The notes: generated by a model not told the origin, from the letters alone. Shown: positions 18,145 through 26,853, counted from the first letter of the stretch. The stretch is 64,000 bases of DNA from Beijerinckiaceae bacterium (GCA_947452455.1 CANGBX010000005.1:186001-250000), one strand, 5' to 3'. Numbers and translations are program-made.

Positions 18145-18863
18145 GCGCGCCTTTGCTTTCCATCCAGAAACTCGAGGCCGCTTACGGTCAGATCGTGGCG
18201 CTGAAGGGCATTGATCTTGATGTCATGCCGGGCGAGATCGTCACCATCATTGGTGCCAATGGCGCGGGCAAATCCACCACGATGATGAGCGTCTTCGGGC
18301 GTCCGCGTGCCAGTGCTGGCAAAATCATTTTTGATGGGCAGGATATTACCAACAAGCCCGCGCATGAGATTGCGCGCATGGGGCTTGCGCAATCGCCCGA
18401 AGGGCGGCGCATTTTTCCGCGCATGTCTGTGTTGGAAAATCTGCAAATGGGTGCGGCCGTGAATGGCATGGCGCATTTTCAGGTCGATCTCGAGCGGATG
18501 TTTGTAATTTTTCCGCGCCTCAAAGAACGCATCAACCAGCGTGGTGGCACATTGTCGGGTGGTGAGCAGCAAATGCTCGCCATTGCGCGCGCTTTGATGA
18601 GCCGCCCGCGTCTGTTGATGCTGGATGAACCTTCGCTGGGTCTGGCGCCCCTTGTCGTGAAACAGATTTTTGAGGTGATCGCCGATCTCAACCGCAATGA
18701 CGGGCTCACCGTTTTTCTGGTCGAGCAAAATGCCTTTCATGCTTTGAGGCTGGCGCACCGCGGTTATGTCATGGTCAATGGCCAGATCACTTTGTCCGGC
18801 ACGGGGCGAGATTTGCTCGACAACCCGCAAGTGCGCGCCGCCTATCTGGAAGGGGCGCATTGA
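18141..18863 (+). CDS. livF: Branched-chain amino-acid ABC transporter ATPase LivF
   Basis: A 240-residue ABC ATPase. Walker A is GANGAGKST (about residues 37-45), the LivF-type SPEGRRIFPRMSVLENL block follows, the signature is LSGGEQQMLAIARAL, and Walker B is LLMLDEPSLGLAP. It overlaps livG by ATGA and the next small gene by one base, so all are translated from one message. It is the second ATPase of the heterodimer with LivG. Confidence 0.93.
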   Translation: MSAPLLSIQKLEAAYGQIVALKGIDLDVMPGEIVTIIGANGAGKSTTMMSVFGRPRASAGKIIFDGQDITNKPAHEIARMGLAQSPEGRRIFPRMSVLENLQMGAAVNGMAHFQVDLERMFVIFPRLKERINQRGGTLSGGEQQMLAIARALMSRPRLLMLDEPSLGLAPLVVKQIFEVIADLNRNDGLTVFLVEQNAFHALRLAHRGYVMVNGQITLSGTGRDLLDNPQVRAAYLEGAH

Positions 18864-19168
18864 TGGAAAGTCTGGCGCTCGGACACATCCTCTTGTTGGG
18901 CCTTTTATCGGCAGCCGCTGCAGCTGCGGCGGGGCGTGCTGTGGCGCGCACCTGGCGTGCGCCGGTGACGCTGATTGTCTATGCGGTTCTGCTCGGGCTG
19001 GTGGTCGAGTTTCTGGCCTATGCTTTGTTTGGTGCCTCGCTCATGAGCATATCGGGAGCGGCCTTCGCCTTTGGCTGGACGCTGCTGTGCGCGCTGATCG
19101 CCTTCCGCCTGACGCGCGCCCGGCAAATGGTCGTTCAATATGGCTTTACCCGCGCGCCCAAGGCGTGA
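18863..19168 (+). CDS. Small membrane protein in the liv operon
   Basis: A 101-residue protein with about three hydrophobic segments (residues 5-23, 33-52, 58-78) and an Arg-rich C-terminus. Its ATG overlaps the livF stop as TGATG and it sits between livF and the binding-protein gene. Similar small membrane proteins are found at this position in related liv operons, but no function is established. It may be an accessory or assembly subunit. Confidence 0.72.
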   Translation: MESLALGHILLLGLLSAAAAAAAGRAVARTWRAPVTLIVYAVLLGLVVEFLAYALFGASLMSISGAAFAFGWTLLCALIAFRLTRARQMVVQYGFTRAPKA

Positions 19169-19226
19169 CAGGACGATTGAAACGGGTAAGCTTGGCGCAG
19201 AGATTCACTTCTGCTGAGGGCCTCCC

Positions 19227-20354
19227 ATGAAATCCCCGTTCATCTCTCGTCTGGTTATCGCCGCACCTTTTGCGGCCGCGCTCTTTGCCACTTCTGCACT
19301 GGCGCAAGTGAAGATGGGCGTCGGTGGGCCGATGACCGGCTCTTCCGCGGCTTTCGGCTCCATGCTGAAGAATGGCGCGGAACAGGCGGCGGAAGACATC
19401 AATGCCGCGGGCGGCATTCTGGGCCAGAAGATTCAGCTCTTCATTGGTGATGATGCGTCCAAGCCCGAACAGGGTGTGTCAGCAGCCAATAAATTTGTGG
19501 GAGATGGCGTGAAATATGTCATCGGCCATTTCAATTCCGGCGTGTCGATCCCGACCTCTGCAGAGGTTTATTCCGAAAATAATATTTTGCAGATCACGCC
19601 GGCCTCCACCAACCCGCGGTTTACGGAACGCGGTTTGTGGAATGTGTTTCGCACCTGTGGGCGTGATGACCAGCAGGGTGCAGTGGCGGCAAAATATATT
19701 GTCGAGAAACTGAAGGATAAGCGCATTGCCGTCGTTCACGACAAGACGCCTTATGGCAAGGGTCTGGCGGATGAAACGCAAAAGGCGATGAATGCGGGCG
19801 GCGTCAAGGAAGTGCTTTATGAAGGCATCAATCCGGGCGAGCGCGATTATTCGGCCATTGTGACGAAGCTGAAAGCGCAGCGCGCAGAAGTCTTGTTCTG
19901 GGGTGGTCTGCATGGTGAAGCAGGTGTGTTGCTTCGCCAGATGCGCGAGCAGGGCCTGAACACCGTGATGATTGGCGGTGATGGCATTGCAACCGCAGAA
20001 CTTGCCGCCATTGCGGGTGATGCGGTCGAAGGCACGCTGATGACATTCGGGCCTGACCCGACGAAGCGTCCCGATGCGGCAGACGTTTTGAAGAAATTCG
20101 AAGCCAAGAAGATCAATCCGGAAAGCTATACGCTTTATTCTTATGCGGCTGTGCAGGTGGTGAAACTGGCAGCGGAAAAAGCAGGCACGCTCGACACCAA
20201 AAAGGTGGCGGAGGTGATTCATTCCGGCATGACCTTCCAGACGGTGCTCGGCAAATTGTCTTTCGACAAGAAGGGCGATCGCACGGATGCCGATTACGTC
20301 ATGTATGTCTGGAAAAAGGGCGCTGACGGCAAGATGGGTTTTGTTGAGATGTGA
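19227..20354 (+). CDS. livK: Branched-chain amino-acid ABC transporter substrate-binding protein
   Basis: A 375-residue type I periplasmic binding protein with a signal peptide cut near ALA-QVKMG (residue 26). The body follows the Peripla_BP_6 plan (VGGPMTGSSAAFGSMLKNGA; GHFNSGVSIPTSAEVY; ITPASTNPRFTERG). It is the receptor for the LivHMGF importer and the last gene of the operon, ending at a strong terminator. The spectrum within branched-chain amino acids or related acids cannot be told. Confidence 0.92.
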   Translation: MKSPFISRLVIAAPFAAALFATSALAQVKMGVGGPMTGSSAAFGSMLKNGAEQAAEDINAAGGILGQKIQLFIGDDASKPEQGVSAANKFVGDGVKYVIGHFNSGVSIPTSAEVYSENNILQITPASTNPRFTERGLWNVFRTCGRDDQQGAVAAKYIVEKLKDKRIAVVHDKTPYGKGLADETQKAMNAGGVKEVLYEGINPGERDYSAIVTKLKAQRAEVLFWGGLHGEAGVLLRQMREQGLNTVMIGGDGIATAELAAIAGDAVEGTLMTFGPDPTKRPDAADVLKKFEAKKINPESYTLYSYAAVQVVKLAAEKAGTLDTKKVAEVIHSGMTFQTVLGKLSFDKKGDRTDADYVMYVWKKGADGKMGFVEM

Positions 20355-20378
20355 CGACGCAAAGCGTCAACAAAAAAG

Positions 20379-20406
20379 AAGGCGGGCATATGCCCGCCTT
20401 TTTTGT
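20379..20406 (+). terminator. Intrinsic terminator of the liv operon
   Basis: The stem AAGGCGGGCAT/ATGCCCGCCTT has a minimal loop, an A-run before it and TTTTTTGTT after it. It lies 25 bases after the livK stop. Confidence 0.9.
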
Positions 20407-20407
20407 T

Positions 20408-20488
20408 CGTCATTGCGAGCCGAAGGCGAAGCAATCCAGAGGCCTCACGTGAGGCTCTGGTTTGCTTCGCTTCGCTCGCAATGACGGG
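20408..20488. repeat. REP-like palindromic repeat, copy 4
   Basis: The copy runs from CGTCATTGCGAGCCG through CCTCACGTGAGG to CGCTCGCAATGACGGGG. It lies between the convergent ends of livK and purB and abuts the purB stop. Confidence 0.9.
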
Positions 20489-20489
20489 G

Positions 20490-21794
20490 TTACGCCCCGA
20501 ACACGCGCTTGAAAATCGTGTCGACATGCTTCAGGTGGTAGCCTAGATCAAACAGCTCTTCGAGCTCCTTGTCCGACAGGGCTTTTGAGACTTCCGCGTC
20601 TTTCTTGAGCAGTGTCAGGAAATCGCCTTCGCCGCGCCAGACTGGCATCGCGTTGCGCTGCACGAACTTGTAAGAATCTTCGCGCGAAATGCCCTTCTGG
20701 GTCAGCGCCAACAACACGCGCTGCGAATGGATGAGGCCGCCGAGGCGGTCCAGATTCTTCTGCATGTTTTCAGGGTACACAATCAGCTTGTCGATCACGC
20801 CGGTGAGGCGGGCCAATGCGAAATCGAGCGTGATGGTCGCATCAGGGCCGATCATGCGCTCAACCGAGGAATGCGAAATATCGCGTTCATGCCAGAGCGC
20901 GACATTTTCCATGGCGGGCAGGGCCATGCCGCGCACGAGACGTGCAAGGCCGGTGAGGTTTTCCGTCAGCACAGGATTGCGCTTGTGCGGCATGGCGGAA
21001 GAGCCCTTCTGGCCTTCCGAGAAAAACTCTTCGGCTTCTAGCACTTCCGTGCGCTGCATGTGGCGCACTTCGGTGGCCAGACGCTCGATGGACGAGGCAA
21101 TCACGCCCAAGGTCGCAAAGAACATGGCGTGGCGATCACGCGGAATGACCTGTGTCGAGACGGGCTCGACAGCGAGGCCCATTTTCTTGGCGACATGTTC
21201 TTCAACGCGCGGGTCGATATTGGCGAAGGTTCCGACCGCGCCTGAAATAGCGCAAGTGGCGATTTCCTTGCGCGCATGCACAAGGCGTTCGCGGCAGCGG
21301 GTGAATTCGGCATAGGCCTGCGCGAGTTTCAAACCGAAGGTGACGGGCTCGGCATGAATGCCATGCGAGCGGCCGATGACGGGTGTCATCTTATGTTCCA
21401 GCGCGCGGCGCTTGATGGCGGCGAGCAGGGCGTCAATGTCGGCGAGCAGAATGTCGGAGGCGCGCGCGAGCTGCACGGCAAGGCATGTGTCGAGCACGTC
21501 AGACGATGTCATGCCTTGGTGGACGAAGCGCGACTCGGGGCCGATGAATTCGGCCAGATGCGTCAAGAAGGCGATCACGTCATGCTTGGTGACGCGCTCG
21601 ATCTCATCAATACGCTCGACATCAAATGTGACATGGCCGGCGCCGTCCCAGATCGCCTTGGCGCTTTCTTTCGGAATGGTGCCGATTTCGGCCAGCGCGT
21701 CACAAGCATGGGCCTCGATCTCGAACCAGATGCGAAAACGCGTCTGCGGATCCCAGATGGCAACCATTTCGGGGCGGGAATAGCGGGGGATCAT
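20490..21794 (-). CDS. purB: Adenylosuccinate lyase
   Basis: A 434-residue cytosolic enzyme of the fumarase/aspartase superfamily. It splits SAICAR to AICAR and adenylosuccinate to AMP, each with release of fumarate. The superfamily signature appears as GSSAMPHKRNP (about residues 265-275), with the catalytic His region QGMTSSDVLDT near residue 85 and GRSHGIHAEP near 140. The start MIPRYSRPEM at 21794 matches the usual PurB N-terminus; the open frame continues upstream but that part is repeat-derived. Copies of the dispersed palindrome flank both ends. Confidence 0.95.
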   Translation of the reverse strand: MIPRYSRPEMVAIWDPQTRFRIWFEIEAHACDALAEIGTIPKESAKAIWDGAGHVTFDVERIDEIERVTKHDVIAFLTHLAEFIGPESRFVHQGMTSSDVLDTCLAVQLARASDILLADIDALLAAIKRRALEHKMTPVIGRSHGIHAEPVTFGLKLAQAYAEFTRCRERLVHARKEIATCAISGAVGTFANIDPRVEEHVAKKMGLAVEPVSTQVIPRDRHAMFFATLGVIASSIERLATEVRHMQRTEVLEAEEFFSEGQKGSSAMPHKRNPVLTENLTGLARLVRGMALPAMENVALWHERDISHSSVERMIGPDATITLDFALARLTGVIDKLIVYPENMQKNLDRLGGLIHSQRVLLALTQKGISREDSYKFVQRNAMPVWRGEGDFLTLLKKDAEVSKALSDKELEELFDLGYHLKHVDTIFKRVFGA

Positions 21795-21877
21795 CGGCGG
21801 GCTCCGGATAGGGATTCTTATCGGGGTCGGCGTAGCACGGCAGGGGGGCGAGGGCCTAGTGCGGGGCGGGGATAACC

Positions 21878-21965
21878 CCGTCATAGCGAGCAAAGCGAAG
21901 CAAGCCAGAAGCCTCACGCGTGCCTCTGGTGTGCCGCGTCGCATGCGGCTCCTCGCAATGACGGG
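21878..21965. repeat. REP-like palindromic repeat, copy 5
   Basis: A more diverged copy with CCGTCATAGCGAGCAAAGCG on the left, central CCTCACGCGTGCC, and GGCTCCTCGCAATGACGGG on the right. It lies in the divergent promoter region between purB and the VUT gene. Confidence 0.85.
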
Positions 21966-22031
21966 TGAAAAGCCTTGCATCTGGTCGCCATTCCCTGCAT
22001 GTAGCGGCCAAATCCCGTTGAGACCTAAACC

Positions 22032-22595
22032 ATGACCCTCGAACGCCAGCGCCTCGTTGAAGGCCTCGCCTGTCTGATCGCCTTCGGTGCCTCTATTCCG
22101 GCTGCCAATTGGATGATCGGCAATCTCGGCACATTCTGCGTGCCCGATGGCCCCTGCGTCATTCCGGTGGCGCCGGGCATGGTGGCACCTTCCGGTGTTT
22201 TGATGATCGGTCTGGCCCTTGTGTTGCGTGATCTCGTGCAGCGCCGCCTGGGCGCCAAATTCGCTCTGGCCGCCATTGCTGTGGGCACGATCATTTCAGC
22301 AGCCATTGCACCGCCCGCGCTGGTGCTGGCATCGGCTGCGGCGTTTTTGCTGTCGGAGCTCGCTGACTTTGCGATCTACACGCCGCTTCAGCGTCGCGGC
22401 CTTGTGCTGGCGGTCTTTGCCTCTAGCGCGACGGGGTTGGTGGTTGATTCCATCGTCTTCCTGCAGCTGGCCTTTGGCAGCCTCGATTATCTGGGTGGCC
22501 AGATCATCGGCAAGGCTTGGATGGTGCTGGTCGCGCTGCCGCTCATCCATCTGCTGCGCCGTCGCGATGAACGCATTGGATTGCAGCCGGCCTGA
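22032..22595 (+). CDS. VUT-family (YhhQ-like) putative queuosine precursor transporter
   Basis: A 187-residue membrane protein with about five to six hydrophobic segments. It carries the family pattern of a PAANWMIGN start, the APSGVLMIGLALVLRD block and LLSELADFAIYTPLQ. The last aligns with the SE(x)D(x)xxY region of VUT proteins, members of which import queuosine precursors such as preQ0. No queuosine biosynthesis genes adjoin, so the substrate is inferred from the family. The start ATG follows the divergent region containing repeat copy 5. Confidence 0.8.
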   Translation: MTLERQRLVEGLACLIAFGASIPAANWMIGNLGTFCVPDGPCVIPVAPGMVAPSGVLMIGLALVLRDLVQRRLGAKFALAAIAVGTIISAAIAPPALVLASAAAFLLSELADFAIYTPLQRRGLVLAVFASSATGLVVDSIVFLQLAFGSLDYLGGQIIGKAWMVLVALPLIHLLRRRDERIGLQPA

Positions 22596-22652
22596 GGTTT
22601 CTTCCACGGGTAAAGAATGTTAGTCCCCGGTGAGTTCATTCGGAGCCAAAAC

Positions 22653-23333
22653 ATGCGCCCCATCCAGATTCTGCCCTCCATGCTTGCCAGCGATTTTTCC
22701 AAGCTTGGCCAGGAAGTCAGCGACATTATGGGCGCGGGCGGCGACATTGTGCATCTGGATGTGATGGACGGGCATTTCGTGCCCAACATCACCTTCGGAC
22801 CCGATGTCATCAAGGCGATCCGCAAATGCACGGACAAGCCGTTTGATACGCATTTGATGATTGCGCCCACCGATCCGTTTCTGGAAGCTTTTGCCAAGGC
22901 GGGGTCTGATTACATCACCGTCCATGCCGAAGCAGGCCCGCATGTGCACCGCTCGTTGCAGGCGATCCGTGCGCTTGGCAAAAAAGCAGGCGTTGCGGTC
23001 AATCCCGGCACACCGGAAGATCTCGTCGAATATTTGCTCGATAATGTCGATCTCATTCTCGCCATGACGGTGAACCCCGGTTTTGGTGGCCAGAGTTTCA
23101 TCCGCCCCGTGCTCGAAAAAGTGCGCCGCATCCGCGCCATGGTGGGCGACCGCCCGATCGACATTGAAGTCGATGGCGGCGTGACAGCCGACAATGCAGG
23201 TGATTGCGCCAAGGCTGGCGCGAATTTCCTCGTTGCGGGTTCGGCTGCCTTCAAGGGCGGGCCGAATGCTTATGCGGCCAATATCGAGGCCATCCGCAAG
23301 GCAGCGCTGTTGGCGCGCGGTGAGCTAGTTTAA
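22653..23333 (+). CDS. rpe: Ribulose-phosphate 3-epimerase
   Basis: A 226-residue TIM-barrel enzyme interconverting ribulose 5-phosphate and xylulose 5-phosphate in the pentose phosphate or Calvin pathways. Visible motifs are ILPSMLASDFSKLG, the metal-site block HLDVMDGHFVPNITFGP, MTVNPGFGGQSFI and the phosphate-binding DGGVTADN. The ATG at 22653 has GGAG seven bases upstream and gives the family N-terminus. An upstream in-frame ATG (22617) would add 12 unrelated residues. Confidence 0.95.
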   Translation: MRPIQILPSMLASDFSKLGQEVSDIMGAGGDIVHLDVMDGHFVPNITFGPDVIKAIRKCTDKPFDTHLMIAPTDPFLEAFAKAGSDYITVHAEAGPHVHRSLQAIRALGKKAGVAVNPGTPEDLVEYLLDNVDLILAMTVNPGFGGQSFIRPVLEKVRRIRAMVGDRPIDIEVDGGVTADNAGDCAKAGANFLVAGSAAFKGGPNAYAANIEAIRKAALLARGELV

Positions 23334-23351
23334 CTGGACGCAGGCCGCATC

Positions 23352-23395
23352 TGTAGCTACAATAAAACATTGACTTTTGTTTTTTTGTAGCTACA
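23352..23395. promoter_or_regulatory. Paired palindromic operators upstream of brnT
   Basis: The perfect 10-base palindrome TGTAGCTACA occurs twice (23352-23361 and 23386-23395), 34 bases centre to centre, just upstream of the brnT start. TACAAT (23358-23363) could be a -10 box overlapping the first copy, and a TTGACT lies between the copies. In BrnTA modules the BrnA antitoxin represses its own promoter, so these are candidate BrnA sites. Confidence 0.6.
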
Positions 23396-23399
23396 TTTC

Positions 23400-23672
23400 A
23401 TGCTGATCATTTGGGATGAGCCCAAGCGGCTCGCAAACATCGACAAGCACGGGCTCGACTTTGCCGATCTCGAAGAGGGGTTTGACTTCGTCAATGTCGT
23501 CGTGCGGCCGGTTCGCTCTAGCGTGAGCGGTCGATCTCGGCTTCAGCTGGTCGGAATGCTTTTCGACGAGTTGATGGTTGCGATGGTCGTGTCGCCGCTG
23601 GGCGACGAGGCTCTGTCGATTATCAGTCTTCGCCCTGCGAATGCGAAGGAAAGGAGGCTTTATGGCGCCTAA
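23400..23672 (+). CDS. brnT: BrnT-family toxin of a type II toxin-antitoxin module
   Basis: A 90-residue protein with the BrnT pattern IIWDEPKRLANIDKHGLDF near the N-terminus (usual form WDxxKxxxNxxKHGxxF) and ISLRPANAKERRLY near the end (usual form ISxRxAxxxExxxY). BrnT is a RelE-fold ribonuclease that halts translation when free of BrnA. No Shine-Dalgarno is evident before ATG 23400, so the message may have a very short leader. It overlaps brnA by 11 bases. Confidence 0.85.
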   Translation: MLIIWDEPKRLANIDKHGLDFADLEEGFDFVNVVVRPVRSSVSGRSRLQLVGMLFDELMVAMVVSPLGDEALSIISLRPANAKERRLYGA

Positions 23673-23964
23673 GACCACACGCCGCAAACTTCCCTACACG
23701 AAAGCGGACCTTGAAGAGGTCATGGATAATCCTGAATGGACCGCTGAAGATTTCGCGCGAGCAAAGCCGTTGTCAGAGATGATATCGCCGGAATTGTTCG
23801 AAAAGCTGAAACGTCTTCGCGGCCAACGGGGCCCGCAGAAACAACCGACGAAGCAACTCGTCTCGTTGCGGATTGATCGCGACATCATCGAAAAATTCAA
23901 GTCGGACGGTCCGGGCTGGCAGTCGCGGTTGAATGAGACTTTGCGCAAGGCGCTTGCAGACTGA
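23662..23964 (+). CDS. brnA: BrnA-family antitoxin
   Basis: A 100-residue protein whose last third (KQLVSLRIDRDIIEKFKSDG then GWQSRLNETLRKAL) is the ribbon-helix-helix DNA-binding part of BrnA. The N-terminal half is acidic/helical and would wrap the toxin. The ATG has AGGAGG upstream (within brnT) and overlaps the toxin stop. Toxin-first order is usual for brnTA. It should neutralise BrnT and repress the shared promoter. Confidence 0.85.
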   Translation: MAPKTTRRKLPYTKADLEEVMDNPEWTAEDFARAKPLSEMISPELFEKLKRLRGQRGPQKQPTKQLVSLRIDRDIIEKFKSDGPGWQSRLNETLRKALAD

Positions 23965-24057
23965 CCGACATTGCGAGGAGGCCGCAGGCTGACGTGGCAA
24001 TCCAGAGGCCCCACGTGAGGCTTATCCGGATGGCTTCGCTACGCTTGCAATGACGGC
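23965..24057. repeat. REP-like palindromic repeat, copy 6
   Basis: A diverged copy (GACATTGCGAGGAGGCCG, central CCCCACGTGAGG, CGCTTGCAATGACGG) lying between the convergent brnA and pcaC genes. It starts right after the brnA stop. Confidence 0.85.
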
Positions 24058-24069
24058 GCTCAGGCGCCG

Positions 24070-24450
24070 TCAAATCCCCATATCGTCGAAAACTTCCTGC
24101 GCCAGTTTGAAGGCGTGATTGGCTGGCGGGACGCCGGCATAGATCGCGCATTGCAGAATGATTTCTTTCAGTTCGTCCTTGGTCAGGCCATTGTTGAAGC
24201 AAGCGCGTACATGCAGCTTGAACTCTTCCCAATTGCGCGTCGAAATGGTCGAGGACAAAACCACCACAGAGCGCGTGCGCCGATCAAGGCCCGGGCGTGA
24301 CCAGATGTCACCCCAAGCCGTGCGCTGGATGAAATCAAACCAGTCGGCATTGAATTCGCTCTGCGCCTTGTTGGACTTGTCCACCCAGGCATCGCCGAGC
24401 ACTTCGCGGCGGACCTTGATGCCTTGCTGGAGGCGGGTCTTGTCATCCAT
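24070..24450 (-). CDS. pcaC: 4-carboxymuconolactone decarboxylase
   Basis: A 126-residue protein with the family pattern: RREVLGDAWVDKS, FQ..IQRTAWGDIWSRPGLDRR, then the CMD core with HVRACFNNGLTKDELKE and QCAIYAGVPPANHAF. It decarboxylates gamma-carboxymuconolactone to 3-oxoadipate enol-lactone in the protocatechuate branch of the beta-ketoadipate pathway. Its ATG overlaps the pcaD stop as TAATG, so the two steps are made from one message. No other pca genes are in the window. Confidence 0.93.
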   Translation of the reverse strand: MDDKTRLQQGIKVRREVLGDAWVDKSNKAQSEFNADWFDFIQRTAWGDIWSRPGLDRRTRSVVVLSSTISTRNWEEFKLHVRACFNNGLTKDELKEIILQCAIYAGVPPANHAFKLAQEVFDDMGI

Positions 24451-25499
24451 TAGCGCGCACTCCTCTTCTTTGTCTTTTTCGCCGGACGGCGTGTGACTTT
24501 CTTCACGGATTTTTTGACGGTTTTTTTGGCCGTCTTTTTGGCCGCCTTCTTGACGGCTTTCTTCACCGTTTTTGAGGCGACTTTCTTCTTCGCTTTCTTC
24601 GTGGCTTTCTTCGAGGCTTGCTTCGTGGCCTTCTTGGCAGCCTTTTTAGTCACGGCTTTTTTCGTAGCCTTCTTCTTCGGTGCAGCTTTCTTCTTGGCTG
24701 GCGCCTTTTTGATCTTCGCAGGCTTTGTCAGGAATTGCAGCACAGCGCGGGTGAAGGCATCGGGCATTTCCACATTCGACAAATGCGCGGCATCAAGCTC
24801 GATATAATCGCTGCCCTCGATCAGGGATGCCAGTTCCATACCGAGTTTTGGCGGTGTCGCAGGATCGCGTGTGCCTGCAATCACCAACACGGGGGCTTGC
24901 GCAAGGCGCACGGTCTCGCGCTGGTCCATGTCACGCACGGCAGCACAAGCGGCGATATAGCCTTGCGCGGGCGTGTTAACGAGCATGTCGGCGATGCGTT
25001 GCACGGCTTTCGGGTCACGCTTTTGAAATTCAGGCGTAAACCAGCGCTCGATGACACCGCCCGTAATCGAGGCCATGCCATTCTTTTGCACATTCACAAT
25101 GCGCGTGTTCCAGGGCCGCGCATCGGGCATGTAGGAAGAGGTGTTGGCGAGCACTGCGCGGTTGATGCGCGCGGGCGCATGCGCCAAGAGCCACTGGCCG
25201 ACCATGCCGCCCATGGACAGGCCGAGCCAGTTGACGCTGGAGAGGTCCAGCGCATCCATAATGGCAAGCGCATCCTGGCCGAGCATGGCGATGGAATAGG
25301 GGCCCTCATTGGCGACCGAGCCGCCGTGGCCGCGGGAATCATAGCGCACGACGCGGAATTTCTTGGTGAGCGCGGGCATTTGCGCGTCCCACATGTGAAG
25401 ATCCGTGCCCAGCGAATTGGAGAGCATCAGGACGGGCGCTGAGGCAGGCCCTTCGATTTCAACGCGGAATTGTCCGGTTTTGGTGGCGAGGTGACCCAT
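24450..25499 (-). CDS. pcaD: 3-oxoadipate enol-lactonase with a histone-H1-like C-terminal tail
   Basis: A 349-residue protein. Residues 1-258 form an alpha/beta hydrolase with nucleophile GLSMGG (S95), D212 in TRDP and H239, the PcaD triad; it converts the enol-lactone to 3-oxoadipate. Residues 259-349 are an almost pure Lys/Ala/Thr tail of KKA/KKT/KKS repeats ending KKTKKRSAR, unlike ordinary PcaD (about 260 residues) and very like bacterial histone-H1-like proteins. The ATG at 25499 gives the family N-terminus; the frame stays open far upstream but that part overlaps the divergent promoter and coxG. The tail is predicted disordered, strongly basic and able to bind nucleic acid or polyanions. 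Confidence 0.9.
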   Translation of the reverse strand: MGHLATKTGQFRVEIEGPASAPVLMLSNSLGTDLHMWDAQMPALTKKFRVVRYDSRGHGGSVANEGPYSIAMLGQDALAIMDALDLSSVNWLGLSMGGMVGQWLLAHAPARINRAVLANTSSYMPDARPWNTRIVNVQKNGMASITGGVIERWFTPEFQKRDPKAVQRIADMLVNTPAQGYIAACAAVRDMDQRETVRLAQAPVLVIAGTRDPATPPKLGMELASLIEGSDYIELDAAHLSNVEMPDAFTRAVLQFLTKPAKIKKAPAKKKAAPKKKATKKAVTKKAAKKATKQASKKATKKAKKKVASKTVKKAVKKAAKKTAKKTVKKSVKKVTRRPAKKTKKRSAR

Positions 25500-25658
25500 G
25501 CTCTCTTGCTCCTGTTGCACGCGGGCTTTAACACCAAAGGTGACGGGGCGCGGCAAAAGCGCATAAACCGGCGGGGGCCTGAGTGCAACCGGCGGCGGCC
25601 AGCAAAGCAGGCAAAGGCCAGCAAGGCGCCCAAGATGAAACTTGGAGGAGATGGCAGC

Positions 25659-26117
25659 ATGGCGATGACGATGACCGGGGAAGTGGCACTTCCCGCGAAC
25701 CGCGAGACGGTCTGGGCCAAGCTCAATGACCCGGCCGTGCTGAAAGCCTGCATCCCCGGATGCGAGACGTTGGACAAGACCGGCGAGACCGGCTTTTCCG
25801 CCGTTGTGAAGCTCAAGATCGGTCCGGTCTCGGCCACTTTCAAAGGCTCCGTTGAATTGTCGGACCTTGACCCGCCCAATGGCTACCGCATTTCGGGCCA
25901 GGGCGAGGGTGGCGTTGCCGGCTTTGCCAAGGGCGGCGCAACGGTACGCCTGCTGCCTCCGGCCGAAGGCCAAGAGGGCTGCATTCTGACCTATGATGTG
26001 GAAGCCAATGTGGGCGGCAAAATTGCCCAGCTCGGCGCACGACTGATCGATGGCGTGGCCAAGAAAATGGCCGACCAGTTTTTCAACAATTTTGCCGAAG
26101 CGGTGAAGGCAGGCTGA
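25659..26117 (+). CDS. coxG: CoxG-like SRPBCC protein
   Basis: A 152-residue protein of the CoxG/SRPBCC fold, starting MAMTMTGEVALPANRETVW with the conserved PxxxVWxxLNDPAVLKxCIPGC block. In carboxydotrophs CoxG anchors CO dehydrogenase to the membrane, but in other hydroxylase clusters it has no proven role. GGAGGAG lies 8 bases before ATG 25659. It precedes the three enzyme subunits on the same strand and lacks the long C-terminal membrane tail found in some CoxG. Confidence 0.85.
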   Translation: MAMTMTGEVALPANRETVWAKLNDPAVLKACIPGCETLDKTGETGFSAVVKLKIGPVSATFKGSVELSDLDPPNGYRISGQGEGGVAGFAKGGATVRLLPPAEGQEGCILTYDVEANVGGKIAQLGARLIDGVAKKMADQFFNNFAEAVKAG

Positions 26118-26278
26118 GGCCTGCGCTGGCCTGTATTTTTCACACTGGCCCTTCGCCTTTATGTGAGGGCCGGCGGGCTTGACCGCCCGCCAGTGGTCGG
26201 CTCAACTTGGGTCATTCCGGGCGCGAGATGCGCGCCTTCATCCGGCGCAAAGACCGGATTTCTTGGAGGAAGAGGCGT

Positions 26279-26767
26279 ATGGCCAGCGTAACCCTGACGG
26301 TGAATGGCAAGTCTGTGACGCGCGATGTTGATCCGCGCACGCTTCTGGTCGAATTTTTGCGCGAACAATTGCGCATGACGGGCACACATGTGGGTTGCGA
26401 CACCACCCAATGCGGTTGCTGCACTGTGCATGTGAATGGCGAAGCCATGAAGAGCTGCACGCTTCTCGCGGTAGCGGTGAATGGCGCAACGATCACAACA
26501 ATTGAAGGCCTCGCCAAGGGCGAAGATTTGCATCCGATGCAGGCGGCTTTCCGCGAGCATCATGGTTTGCAATGCGGCTTCTGCACACCGGGCATGATTA
26601 TGAGCGCGGTGGATATGGTGCGCCGCAAGGGCACTGATCTCGACGACAAAACCATCCGTGAAGAGCTCGAGGGCAATATCTGCCGCTGCACGGGCTACCA
26701 TAATATTGTGAAAGCCATTCACTATGGCGCTGAAGCCATGGGCAAGGCTGGCACAGCGGCTGAATAA
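26279..26767 (+). CDS. coxS: Small 2Fe-2S subunit of a CO dehydrogenase-like molybdenum hydroxylase
   Basis: A 162-residue protein with the plant-type ferredoxin cysteines in [14 protein letters not shown] (residues 42-55) and the second cluster cysteines in CGFCTPG and CRCTGYHN. It passes electrons from the molybdenum site to the FAD subunit. GGAGGAAGAGG precedes the ATG. Length and motifs match CoxS. Confidence 0.93.
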   Translation: MASVTLTVNGKSVTRDVDPRTLLVEFLREQLRMTGTHVGCDTTQCGCCTVHVNGEAMKSCTLLAVAVNGATITTIEGLAKGEDLHPMQAAFREHHGLQCGFCTPGMIMSAVDMVRRKGTDLDDKTIREELEGNICRCTGYHNIVKAIHYGAEAMGKAGTAAE

Positions 26768-26853
26768 AAGTCGCACCGCATTCTCTGTCATAAGCAAGAG
26801 CAAGAGCCGGGCGCAATTTTTCAGCGGAACCGGTCATTCTCTGGAGGAAGCAG

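Noticed and set aside
19227-20354. Link between livK here and the binding protein at 54330
   Set aside because: They share the general fold, but the 54330 protein lacks transporter partners and adjoins a cyclase, so it was not called a liv component.
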